A model generated the notes under the pieces. That model searched no databases, was not told the origin of the DNA, and saw only the letters and a program-made list of their open reading frames with translations. Of a DNA stretch of 64,000 nt, positions 49,039 to 60,197 are shown piece after piece. Position 1 is the stretch's first letter, and each line of letters begins with the position of its first letter. Source of the stretch: Drosophila miranda (lineage: Eukaryota > Arthropoda > Insecta > Diptera > Drosophilidae); assembly GCF_003369915.1 (NCBI RefSeq), contig NW_022881603.1, positions 10,957,249-11,021,248 of the forward strand, given 5' to 3'. The translations under genes and the position numbers were made by a program.

Positions 49039-50630
49039 CTACTGCTTCAGATCCTTTGCGTGAAACACCCCAATACGTGAGCCTTGCAACGTCTCCAGCT
49101 CGTACAGACTGTTGCCCATACTCCGGATAACTCGGCACTTGACGTATTTTGGGCTGAACTTCGCGTTGATGTTGTCTTTAAATTTGCTCAACACGAAATT
49201 CCGCTTATATATCTCCTGACCCGGTGAGTACCTAATTTCTCGAGCTTTTCGATTATACCTGTTCTTCGCTCTGTTGTAGGCTTCATGAGAGTTTCCTCGG
49301 ACCTCATCTCGGACTATTTCCATCTTGTCACTCCTCGCCAAGGGGGACATTTGTGCATCATTTACGGCGCCCAGTCTGCGTGCCAATTTATAATCTCGGT
49401 CGCTAGTAAACATGTGCTGCCCAAACAACACAAAGTATGGCGACGTCCCGATACCCGTGTGTATAACGCTCCTAGCCACACACTGGATCTCCGTCAGCTT
49501 CTCGTCCCAGCGCGTGTGATCCTCACTAGCGTATGTCCTTATTGCTGCCAGTACAGTCTGGTTCACTCGTTCGGCCGCGTTCGCCTGCGGTGCATAGTTC
49601 TCCGACTTCAGGTGCGTTATGCTTCTCCTATCCAGGAATTGAGAGAATTCAGCTGACACAAACTGCTTTCCATTATCGGTATGCACTATTTCAGGCACGC
49701 CAAACTGCGCGAGACCTCGGCGTGCAAGAATCGGATCACGGCCGAAGACGTCGCCTTAGGCAAAGCCATCAACCAGACATATCTGGACATGTGATCGAGG
49801 ACTATTAGTATGACTACATTGCCACTTCGAGTCCTCGGATATGGACCCAGGAAATCCAGGTACAGTTTTTGAATCGTCCTCTCGGTTCTGGTTTCAGCCC
49901 CCATGAGTGGACGGTGAACCTGTGTTGAATGTTTTGTTTCTTTGCAGATGTCACAATCAGCCACATATGCCTTCACCTGCACGGTCATCCGGGGCCAATA
50001 ATAGAACTGTCGCAGCCGTCCCAGTGTCCTCGCGATTCCTCCATGCATTGCCACATCGCTGTCGTGAGCCTGTTGGATCAGTGTGCTCGTCAGGGCTTCC
50101 GGGATCCATAGCTTCCACGAAAACTCCTCTAATTCCGGCCGGCCAAATTGTGTGCGCTTAAACAGCAGTCCTTCCTCCACCTTCAGGTCTGGGAACTCAT
50201 CCTCATCGCTCTGGACCGACTCGATTTTTCTTCGGTATTCTTCATCCTCGAAGGCTGTGGTGTCGAACTCCAGGAAGTCGATAGCGTCAACGTCAAAGGG
50301 ACGTGACAGCATATCGGCGACGATATTTTCCTTTCCTTTGCGATGCTCGATTTCGAAGTCATAAGCCTGGAGAGCAAACGACCACCTGGCTAGCCTCCCA
50401 TCCAGTGCTTTGAATCGCATGAGCCACTGCAAACTCGCGTGACCTGTTATCACCGTGAATGGCATCAGTTCTACGTATGCACGGAACTTCTCTATGGCTC
50501 TTACCGCCGCCAGACACTCCTTCTCTTGTACGCTATAGTTGAGCTGTGCCCCTCTTAGCTTCGCCGAAAAGAATTCCTGGCCTGTTCGTACTGCCGCTGT
50601 CTTTCCTTTATCGGCTTGCGCTCGGACCAT
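49039..50630 (-). pseudogene. Gypsy RNase H and integrase remnant, copy B
   Basis: 50630-49686 begins in RNase H (NYSVQEKECLAAVRAIEKF, LQWLMRF, LARWSFALQAYDFEI). It continues through the integrase zinc region (HDSDVAMHGG, DCDICKETK) to the first catalytic Asp. 49698-49039 carries the second Asp and Glu in another frame. The frame shift at the overlap is identical to copy A. The N-terminal part of RNase H and all of RT are missing. Confidence 0.87.
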
Positions 50631-50736
50631 CTAGCTTCGGGTAATACCGCTTGGTTAACCTTATATATGGTAGTGTAAATATTCTTATTGCTACTTCTTT
50701 CCTTAGGGGTATCTAATTTAACGTTGGGGGGCCTAT

Positions 50737-52242
50737 CTATTGGCTGCTTCGCGGCGACGTGGAACTCGACTCCTCCAATTGTGTCGTGCTCCTTTTCGCG
50801 TTTCCCGGCCGACATTTAGGGCATTTAGGGAGTATGACCCCGGCCAGCCCGCACTTGTAGCAGAACAGGTTACGCACGGCCGACTCACACTCGAAATAGG
50901 TGTGACCCGGCTGAGCGCAATTCCAGCACTTCAGCTGGGTGCGGTCGCCTCCGGATTCCCTTGTCCTATGGACAGCATCCAATGCCTCGGTCTGTTCCTC
51001 CGGGTCGTGAGTGTTCGCATCCAATTCATGTACTTTGTGATCTTCCATGCGCCTACTACCCCCATGGTCTGGACCGCTCCTTGTCCATCGCGTCGCCAGC
51101 AGTTTCTCGGCGTCCGCACACTCTTCTCGCAGCTTCTGTAGATTTGGTATCTGCATTGGATAAATCACCCTCGAAATTGCATCCCTAATATTGATCTTTA
51201 TGATCTTTATTAGATCATAGTCCGAGAACGGATTCAGCAATCTCGACCTTAACACCAACATCTCCTGGATGTACTGGTCCGCCGACTCCCCGTGGCGTTG
51301 TCGGCGTTCCCTGAGCTCTTGCTCTCGCTCGAACTCTGTCCGACGAACTTGAAACTGCTGCTGGAGACCATATCTCAGATTCGGCCAGTCCGGCATTCCT
51401 ACCGTCCGAACATGCATCCACTACCAATCCCTTGCGTGGCCACTGACCAATGTGTGAAAGGCTTTCAACACCTCCGCCCACGGTACCTGATACGACGTCT
51501 GTAGATGCTCCACCCGGAATATGAATTCCGCCACAGGCATCCCCTTTGGATCGCCGTCGAAGCTAAGTCCCCATCTTCGTATCTGCACTTGCTCCTGCCT
51601 AGCCTCTCCGAAACTCGGTCGATTCCTGTTAGGGTTTGCTCCTGCGCCCATCCCGTTGAACAGCCACTCCTCCACGGGTCTCTGATCGGCTTGGGTCCTC
51701 TGATCGGCCTCCAATGTTCGGTTGTTCACGAACAAGTGCGTTGGATGTGCTTGCTGGTTCGCGGGTGCTTTCTGTTGACCTCCTCCCAGACTGGTTGCGT
51801 TTGATCCCCGATTCCTTCCATTCGCATCACTCGCCGTTCGCTCCGCTTTTAACGAACCCACCACAGCGTTGATCTCTCGCATGAACTCTAGCATGTCCGC
51901 TTGCATTGACGATCTCAGCGCTTCCATTTGCTGCCCGAGCGACGCTCGGTAGGTCTCCTGTGCTTGGGCTAAGGCTGCGTTCACGGCTGAGCTTAGCTCG
52001 GACGGTAACACCAGGTCCTTACGCGTTCGCTGTTGACCTCCTACCGCTCCGACCTCTGGGTCCTCCTGGTACAACCCCGCATGTACGTTTTCCGCCACTT
52101 GCGACGGCCCTTCCGGCCTACTGCCGGCTTTACCGTCCTGGGACCGAGTCGACGGCATGTTGTACGGCTGGTACCTGCGCTGTGCCTCTGGGCTACGCCT
52201 TGTCTTTCCCGACCCTTTAAAAATCTCCGGGTCACTCATCAA
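50737..52242 (-). pseudogene. Gypsy gag, copy B (one nonsense codon)
   Basis: Starts MMSDPEIFKGSGK at 52242 and runs through a disordered N-terminus, a coiled stretch (VNAALAQAQETYRASLGQQ) and capsid. It reaches a TAG (complement at 51421-51423) where copy A has TAC in HARDWYW, and continues open to the two zinc knuckles and 50737. It keeps the N-terminal third that copy A lost. Confidence 0.83.
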
Positions 52243-52547
52243 CCAATTTTCCTAACGTACTCCTTTCCATCGTCTATTCCCTATTTACTTAACTATCTTG
52301 GTGATACATTAATTGGATTGTTTATTATCTGACTACCCTAATCCACTAAACACCTAGTTCCTGGCTACGTAATCCTCAAAACCTTCAATCGTAACAAGAA
52401 AACAAATAAATAAATAGTGAAATAAATAAGTAAGCGAGGGGGGGGGGGGGGTTGGTGTGTGGGGACACAAACGTGTCTCCAGTCGGTGTTCCGCTGGATT
52501 CCTTGGTGCCGGTGCTCCGCTGACGGTTCTCGCACCAGGTTTTCGGC

Positions 52548-53339
52548 ATGACCAGTACCTCTGCCAGCTGCGGAATCGGAATCACCATGCAGACTCGCAC
52601 CTCTGTCAACCATCTTGGTCGCAAGCGCTGTCCGCACATCACCATCGTGGAGAAGAACAAGTGCATGCGGCCATACTGCACCTCGGTGGAGCTGCAAGTG
52701 GAGCTGCCCGATCCGACTTGTCCCACCACACAGTGGAGTGATTGGAGCCCGTGCTCAGCCACCTGTGGTCGCGGCGTGACCATCCGCACCCGTCTCTTGT
52801 TGCTGGAGAACGGACCCGAGAAGGAGAACTGCACGCAGCGAATGGAGCTGTATCAACAGAAGGAGTGTGTTAACCCGCAGGACTGCCACATCAATATGGA
52901 GCTGGCCAAGGACATTTGCGTTCAACAGCCGGACTCTGGTCCTTGCCGCGGCAGCTACCAGCGCTACGCCTTCAATCCGCACACCCATCGCTGCGATGCG
53001 TTCAGCTACGGCGGTTGCCGTGGAAACCGGAACAACTTCCTTACGGAGAACGACTGTCTGCACACCTGCAGCATGACAGGCTCCGCCTCGAGCACAGCTC
53101 ACCAGGATGGCAATCTACCCAAAGGCTGCATCATGTCCGAGTGGGAAAATTGGTCGGCCTGTAGTGTCAGCTGCGGCCTCGGCTTCTCCGAGGCCCATCG
53201 CTTTGTCATAAGCGAGCCGGTGCATGGCGGCCAGTCCTGTCCCAAGCGTTTGGTCAAACATCGTCGCCAATTACTCAATGTACGTCTCCACAGAGATTCA
53301 AATAAACACAATTACATATTTTCACCTATTTTCTATTGA
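52548..53339 (+). pseudogene. fat-spo: fat-spondin-like TSP1/Kunitz fragment, copy B (open frame, 5' truncated)
   Basis: A 263-codon frame whose ATG lies in LTR-derived sequence. TSP1 remnant (residues 4-44, SASCGIGIT), TSP1 (61-113, WSDWSPCSATCGRGVTIR), Kunitz (124-174) and TSP1 (198-240, WENWSACSVSCGLG). The Kunitz domain has all six Cys at standard spacing and Arg after the second Cys, which fits a trypsin-type inhibitor loop. Spondins are secreted matrix proteins, but no signal peptide remains, and the reeler and spondin domains are absent. The frame runs past an AATAAA at 53301 and lacks the last Cys of the final TSP1, so the native stop seems lost in both copies. Probably a pseudogene; a chimeric LTR-driven transcript is possible. 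Confidence 0.82.
53301..53306 (+). terminator. Poly(A) signal AATAAA, spondin copy B
   Basis: A conserved hexamer 33-38 nt before the apparent stop of the spondin frame and about 55 nt from the convergent GTF3C3 stop. Confidence 0.5.
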
Positions 53340-53357
53340 TCATCTTAAATACATATA

Positions 53358-56039
53358 TCACACCACACAATAACGCATGAGATACTGACGGGCCTTCCAG
53401 GGGTTGCCATTGGCGCGGTAGATGAGATGCAAGTTGAAGGCCGTCTCGTGCTGAAGTCCCAGAGTGTCCTCATACTCGGCAATCAGTGGATGATGCACGG
53501 CCAAGGCCTTTTCGTAGAACTCGACTGCGAGGTGGAGTATATTGGCCTGATAGTAGATGCTTCCGATATTGTAGAAGATTTCCTGCTGGGCAGCGCACCT
53601 GCAGAAATCATCGCCAGCAGACCGGAGTTCTTTGTAGCGCTCGGCAAAGGCCACCGCTTGAGCTACGGCTGCCGACTTCCGGAGCACCTTCTTCTGCAGG
53701 GCCAACTGATTGAAGCCGACGGCTATGGAAAGCGCTACCAGGGGATCCGGATTCTCGCGCAGCATGGGCACGTACACGTTGAGGGCGTACTTGAATGAAC
53801 TGCAGTTGAGATGGTAGTGGCCCAGGAAGAGACGCATCTGTTGGTCGACAAGGGGCTGGCGATGCAGGAGACGCCTTATGTAGCGGCAGTACCGCATGTC
53901 CTCCCCCTTCTGGACGAGCAGGGAGAGGTTCCACAAGTTTATCTGGTTCGGCTGCTTTGCGATGAGTTCACGCAGATACGAAAACGCAATGGCGCAGTCG
54001 TCATTGAAATAGCAGGCCAGTATCATAATCCTTTCAATCTCGTAATGGTAATACGTAAACCTCTTTGTGGTGACCATTGCGAAGCAGAGCTTCTCAGCGG
54101 CACTGCTCATGCCATGTGTGTGGTCCGTGCGCATCAGTTCCAGAAACAGATCATACTCATCCTTGATGGTCAGATCGGAGGCCTCTGATGCGGCACTCTT
54201 GCCGGGATCCTAAAGATCATTCAATTGAATGGAATTCTTTCGGAATCGAACAAGTAAGTATTTTTGCCTGCAGCTCCGGCTCTGTTGATCCCGTTGCCCC
54301 AGCTGCCAGACTTCTCATCTGCATAATGGCCTTTAAGCTCTCGGCGTTGTAGGTACTTCCGCCGTTGGCCGCCGCTATCATTTCCTCGCGATTTTTCAGC
54401 TTGATGGAATGTCTACTGAGCAAAACATATCCCACGTCCAGAAACTCTTCGATGCGCCCGATTTGCTTCAACATTACGCATCTTTCGTAGAGCAGGCGAG
54501 CAATCAAGGGCTGGCCCTCGACCTCGCCAGACTGCTCCAAGGACTCGACGGCCTCCTCATGCCGGCCCTGCTGTTTCAGAAGTGCGGACAGCGTGAACTT
54601 GGCATCGTAGCAAACGGGGGCTAGATGGACCACTCTCTCTCGGCCCCCCTCTCGGCCTCATTGGTGCGATTTAGCTGGCGAAGACACTCCGCCTGCTGCA
54701 GCCAGACGAAGGCGGGACAGTCGAAGGTATCGCCATCGGTGATGGGACTCATAAGGGCTATGGCCTCGGCATACTTGTGCTCCTGCATCAGGGCTTCCGT
54801 GATGTCCATGTACAGTTCCACGCGGCCCACGGTCAGCGTGATGTGCTCCTGTACATTCTGGATGAGGTAGCCCAAGAGGTGGTGGGCCCGCAGATGGATC
54901 AGACTCACACATAGCTTGGCCCTCAGCTCGGGCGCGTAGTCGTCGGGTATGACGCAAAAGTAAATCATCTCCAGGCTCTCCTCCTGATCGTCTTCCAGCT
55001 CAAAGTTTGTTCGCTCTCTGAGGCAACTGAGCACCTTGGAGTATCGCTTGTTGATAATCAACAGTTCGAGATACATGTTGAGATCCTCCAGGCTGAAGCG
55101 GGCTTCGCATCCACTGTACGCCCCCTCCATGGCCTCGAGAGCTATCGCATGCTTCTCGAGGACGTAAAAGAAACGAGCCACATTCTTCGCCGTGCTAAGG
55201 CACGTGCTCCACTCCTCTGGCGGCATCAGGGGCAGCATCTTGAGGTACGTGAACATGGCCGCATTCGTCTCGCCCATTTTCTCCAGCAGCTGGGCTTTTC
55301 GGAGCCTTAACAAGTAACCTTTTGGAAGCACTTTGATGGCCTTTGTAAAAATAAGACGGGCACGAGCCATGTTGCCCTGCTGCACCAGCAAATCAGAGAC
55401 TCTTATCCACATGTCGCGATCCTGAGGGTTCAAGTGTGCCGCGAGAGTGGAGAAGTGCAGGAACTTGACCTCGTCGCGATTTTCATAGATCTCGGCCAAC
55501 GTGTAGAACGGCTCACTGGCCAGCGGGTTCTGGGGGATGATCTCCATGCAAATCCGTTCGGCTGTCTCATACCGACCGTACGCGAAGCTCAGGTTCGCCT
55601 CGCCCATCAATCCTTGCAGAGCGGGGCTCAGCTGGCTCTTGCGCCCCAGATTTCCGCCACCGCCGGAGCGAGCACCTTCCTGCTGCTGTCCCACCGGCGG
55701 TTTTCGTTGCGCAGACACTGTGGGTTGTTCCTCTGCTTCCTCCTCTCCATTATTTTCATCATCTTCGTCGCTGGGCTCGAGCTTTGTGCAGAAGTCTGGG
55801 AATTCTAGGCACTGGACTCCCTGCACATAGCGCTTGATTAGCGCTCCTTCCTCCTCGTAGTCGTAGTTCTGGTCACTGTCTTCGGCCTCCCCTGTAGCCA
55901 TGTCTATGATGTCCACAATCCTGAGGGGCTGCGTCTCCTCGAACTGCTCCAACTCATCGTCCGGCACATCGTTGGTCTCAATTTCCTCAATTAAACGTTG
56001 GAGTCGGCCTGGTCCATTGTAAACATTACACACCAGCAA
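53358..56039 (-). pseudogene. GTF3C3 (CG8950-like): GTF3C3/TFIIIC102 TPR subunit, copy B (frameshift in a TPR)
   Basis: About 870 codons. The frame is open from MLVCNVYNGPG at 56039 through the acidic N-terminus and the first TPR block, including the segment copy A deleted (TNAAMFTYLKMLPLMPPEEW). Near 54640 a replaced stretch (CTCGGCCCCCCTCTC, +2 nt against copy A) breaks the frame after LNRTNEA. The correct frame resumes at 54633 (VHLAPVCYDAKF) and runs to an intron at 54210-54267 joining ELQ to DPGKSAASEAS, then to LMRYCVV and stop. That intron begins GC, not GT. Copies A and B thus carry different disabling changes. The TFIIIC role comes from family knowledge. Confidence 0.88.
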
Positions 56040-56534
56040 ACTTAACCCCCTTAGACCCCCTCAAATTAAACAGGTGAACAGCGTGAGTTACGCCGCAGAA
56101 AATAATACTGAACTTTCTCTATTTGTTTTTTTTCTCCGTCCTTTCTCTATACATAAAAAAGGGCAACGATATTTTTTACCAGAACAGCGCTAAAGTTCTT
56201 CAAGTTTCTTAATATTCTTGGAGTGCATTTAATACCCAATGGTCTACAATGGGTTAAGTTAATCAACAGGAGATCAAACAAACGGCCCTCGATACTATCG
56301 ACTGGGTAATCGTTAGAGCTAAGGCTGCGCATCTCTAAGATATTCGCAAGATGTATGACCTGGAGAGGGAGAGCGGAGCAAGTGCGCAATGTGGCCGTAT
56401 ACCGCAAAGTTCGAAATACCGAAGCAGAGCTACCAGACAGAGCTAAGAGTTAACGGAACTTTTTTTTACTGAATGCTTATCGCGCAGTCCCTGTTTTTAC
56501 TTGTGTATTCTTGTTTTTAGTGGCATCAACGCGC
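56040..56534. promoter_or_regulatory. Divergent GTF3C3/helicase promoter, copy B (longer form)
   Basis: 495 nt between divergent starts. A segment at about 56313-56425, absent from copy A, contains AAATACCGAA (56414-56423), which fits Ohler motif 6. It also contains CAATGTGGCCG at about 56388, two mismatches from motif 1. Paired motif 1/6 promoters are common for divergent housekeeping genes in Drosophila. Motif assignment is by eye. Confidence 0.5.
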
Positions 56535-59196
56535 ATGCACGCAAGCGGAATGAATCTGCAACTTGTAAGTGAGCATGCAGCACAACTAGTGGAAGTTCGC
56601 TAATAATGAATTTCAAATTATAGTTAGATCGGCAGCTGTCGCATAAAGGCACCGACGTGGATTTTGGTTAAAACAAACGGTACAGCTAGCGAAATCGGAA
56701 CCATTAAACGGAACGAATGCCGGAGAAACTATGCCGGGAATCGGGATACAGAACGGGTAGGTGAGGAGTACCAGGGAGTGCATTTTACTGTTTTCCATTA
56801 CATTTTTGCAGGTCATCGGGCTTTACGCGCGACCTGCCGTACTACGAGCCCAATGCGAAAATGCTGCAGGCCCAGACAAACAATTTTATGGACGACGATT
56901 TGACCGACAATGACGCCATCTTTGCGCATTATTTGAGCACCGAGAAGTTGGAGTTTTACAATGCGTCCTCGGTGATGCTGACTCTGCTTACTATCGAGGA
57001 TGTGACTACAATGAAGCTGTACTCGCAGCTCATCGAGCCAGATGTGGCGGTTCATAAAGTACATATAAATGCATTTCGTGTCGCTCTCTCTGCTAGAGAT
57101 TCTGTAAATGCCGAGGAAGTGGTGTCCCCGGGAATCGATGAGGTTGTCTTGATACCCAAGTGCAGTTTAATGGCCTCGCCGCTGCCAAAGGAGCTCATAT
57201 CGGCCCTGTTTCCACATCCGCATGAGCAACTGCCTTTTAAAGATCCGATGCGCCGCCATGTGGCCAGTGTGGAACAGGTCTGCCGCACCAGTGTTCACTT
57301 CAAGTTCAGTAGGTGAAAACTTCCAGACGACAATGTGTTGCAGTCGCAACGCTTTCATGTAATTCTCCGCTCCACGCGTATTCCGTTTCGCTTTATGTAC
57401 CGCGCTGTCAATATGCTCCCGGAGATGCCAGGTCTCCGTCGTTACCTCTTTCCCTTTCCGAATTGGCTAACCACAATGATAGAAACCTCGAAGATTTCAT
57501 TGCATGACTGCAATCTTCCATCTTGGATGCAAATCCAACCGCCGCCCCCGCAAGCTCCTCCAGCACATATTTCGCTGCTGAACGAGACCATAGGCGACAA
57601 TGAAGAACAGTTGGAGGCGGTGCAGACGATTGTGGCTGGACCCAATCCCAAAGCTCAATTTATAGTGTTCGGACCACCAGGTAAGCATCAGGTATGCTAG
57701 CCACAGTCGTACACAATTCACACCTTCTATCCATTCAGGCACTGGCAAGACCACTACCATTGTGGAGGCCATTCTACAGGTGCGCCTTCGACGACCGCAA
57801 AGCCGCATCCTTGTAACAGCCGGTTCGAACTCGGCCTGCGACACGATTGCCATGAAACTGTGCGAGTATATCGAAGGAAACTTTCGGCTCATGTTTTTAA
57901 GGGAAAAGCCGCTGATCCGAATCTATTCACGCAGCATATTCAAGAAGGTACTGAAATTGGTGCCGCCCTTGCTGCTGAATAACTCCAATTGCTCGGACCA
58001 TTTGTTCAAGCATCTACGAGTGCGTAGTGTGATTACGTATACCATCATCGTGGCCACATTGGTTACTGTCGGCCGCCTGGCTAACGATGGCTTTGGTGAC
58101 TTTTTCACCCACATATTCATCGACGAGGCTGGAGCTTCCACCGAGCCGGAGACTATTATGGGCATTGTGGGTGTTAAAAAGAACAAAGATTGTCATGTAA
58201 TTCTGTCCGGAGATCACAAGCAGCTGGGAGCAGTGATCAAAAGCAGCCGGGCTGCGTCCCTTGGCTTGAATCAATCTCTCATGGAGCGTCTACTGGCATC
58301 GGATTGCTACAAGATAGACGAGAACGGCAACTACGATCGCACCCTTCAGGTGCGTCTGCGTCGTAACTATCGGTCACATCCCGAGATCGTGCGTCTTTTT
58401 AACGAGCTCTACTACGGCGGAGAGCTAATCGCAAAGGCTCCGGACGAACAGGTCAACCTTGCCGCTGAATGGGATGTGCTGCCCAATGGCCAGTTCCCCA
58501 TCATCTTCCAGGCCACACATGGAGTCACCAAAAACGAGGAGCACACCACCAGCTCCTTCAATTCGCTGGAGGCAGAGGTTCTGTGCTGGCACGTCAAGCG
58601 CTTGATAAAAAATGGCCTCGGCCCAAATATAGAGGTAAAGCAGGAAGACATCGGTGTGGTGGCTCCATACACGTCTCAGGGCAACCTAATCATTCGGAAG
58701 CTTAAGCGGCAGGGCCTCGGCAATGTGGAAGTTGGCAGCGTGGAGACCTATCAGGGCAGAGAGAAGCTCATCATCATTGCCACTCTGGTGCGTTCGTTTA
58801 GCTATATGGGGTTCATGCGTAACCCGCGTCGCATCAATGTGCTCATTTCGCGGCCCAATGCGCTGCTCATACTGATTGGTAATCCCGTCACTCTTCGCCA
58901 TCATCCCGACTTCAAGTTCATCATTGATGAGTGCATCCAACATCAAACGTATCTCTTCAAAAAGAGAGATTCATTGCACTTCGTGGTAAAACATGTGGCT
59001 ATAAGCGATTTGGAAGATGGCAAAAATGTGAACACTGCAAATCCGAAAAAAGCCTTAGTCAAAGCCAATCAAGTGATCCCAGAAATGGGTAAGTGCTTAA
59101 ACTACAGTCTTGGATTTATTTTGCTATACCACCTATTTTACAGATAAAATCTCCACCGCCATCTGTGCCATGATGAATGCTTTAAATATATCATAG
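56535..59196 (+). pseudogene. CG6967-like: MOV10/Armitage-like SF1 RNA helicase, copy B
   Basis: Exons: 56535-56564, 56624-56756, 56812-57680, 57739-59088, 59144-59196. The helicase core is complete: Walker A split by an intron (GPPG | TGKTTT), FIDEAGAS, motif III SGDHKQLGAV, RRNYRSHPEI, SVETYQGREK and NVLISRP. Two lesions lie upstream. Exon 2 has one T fewer than copy A (GATTTTGG against GATTTTTGG near 56663), giving an early stop. TGA replaces GGA at 57314-57316 after HFKFSR. From 57335 to the end the frame is open over the whole helicase domain, so an N-terminally shortened product could still be made if transcribed. Role by family: RNA-silencing or mRNA-decay helicase. Confidence 0.88.
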
Positions 59197-60197
59197 AGCT
59201 ACGCTCTTCCCTAATCTAAATCGAACAAAATCTTCTAGAGATATAAACTAGGACTAACGGCTGCCGTACCCTGATAATTATATGTGCAAGACCCAGAGAC
59301 TGCCTAGAACATTCCTAAAGTACGCATCTGTTTGTAACCATTTACTTTAATTTTTTTTTAAATTTTATTTGTATTATTTGTCTATCTGTAACAGTGGGCT
59401 GCTCTTGCTTTTGCGGTCTTTAAGAGCTGTAATAAGCGCTCCATTTATTTCACTGTAAACGAAAGGAAAAGAATAGGTATTATTTGAGAAATTCCTCGGA
59501 CCGGATGAGTAGTTCCCATGAATGGATGTCGTTTGGTACGCCCAACCGGATTGATAGTCAGATGCAATTGTGTAAGCATTATCATTTAGAGTATATATAT
59601 TTAAGCAGTGTCTCTATATAATTAGTAATCAGATTATAAAGAATACAATACAATGGAGTTGCTGCGTTAGTTTTCGAAAAATGTTTAAAAATAGTTACGA
59701 TCTTGCTTGCGGAGGAGCCTGTCATTCATTTAATTTTTTTGTCCATCGCCTATCGTATAAATTCGTTCAGTCTTTGTTAATCAACAATTTTACTTTTTTA
59801 AAGTGATTAATGGTTTACATTTGTTTTGAGTCGGAGAAATGTGCACTTAACGAGAAATGCAAAGTTAATTAGAGAAACCTCAATTTAATGAACTTCTTCT
59901 GCAATGACTGTCTCCGTTCGTTCGATATAAAAATTTGTGTTCGCATTTTTGGTTTATAATAAAATATATATATTAAATATTATTATTGTTCTGTGTGTAG
60001 GACATATCAAACGCTCTCCTTAGCTGCCTCGATTGCGTGTGAGTAACTACATTTGGTATACACTTATAAAAGACCCCGACCCCAGGAGGCGACGCTCTTC
60101 GTCACCAGCATCCATCATCAGGGTGAGTGTGTTGCGATGTGATTTTGTGAGTGGGGGATGGGGTACAACAATATCTACGTGGGGTTAAGACCCGAGA
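59197..60197. other. Convergent 3' intergenic region, copy B
   Basis: Counterpart of 20518-21519, nearly identical, with no gene seen. Confidence 0.6.

Larger units (their letters stand above)
47771..52555 (-). mobile_element. Gypsy-type LTR retrotransposon, copy B
   Basis: Same insertion as in copy A, here with a longer left (3') LTR region. This includes TATAAA on the minus strand (complement of TTTATA near 48005) and a purine-rich tract near 48745-48765. Gag is nearly complete, but the protease and most of the reverse transcriptase are deleted; the RNase H end joins gag-side sequence near 50567. A poly-G run (52440-52451) precedes the right LTR piece. LTR fragments with GACACAAACGTGTCTCC occur at 48587 and 52465. 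The exact element ends cannot be fixed by eye. Confidence 0.85.
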
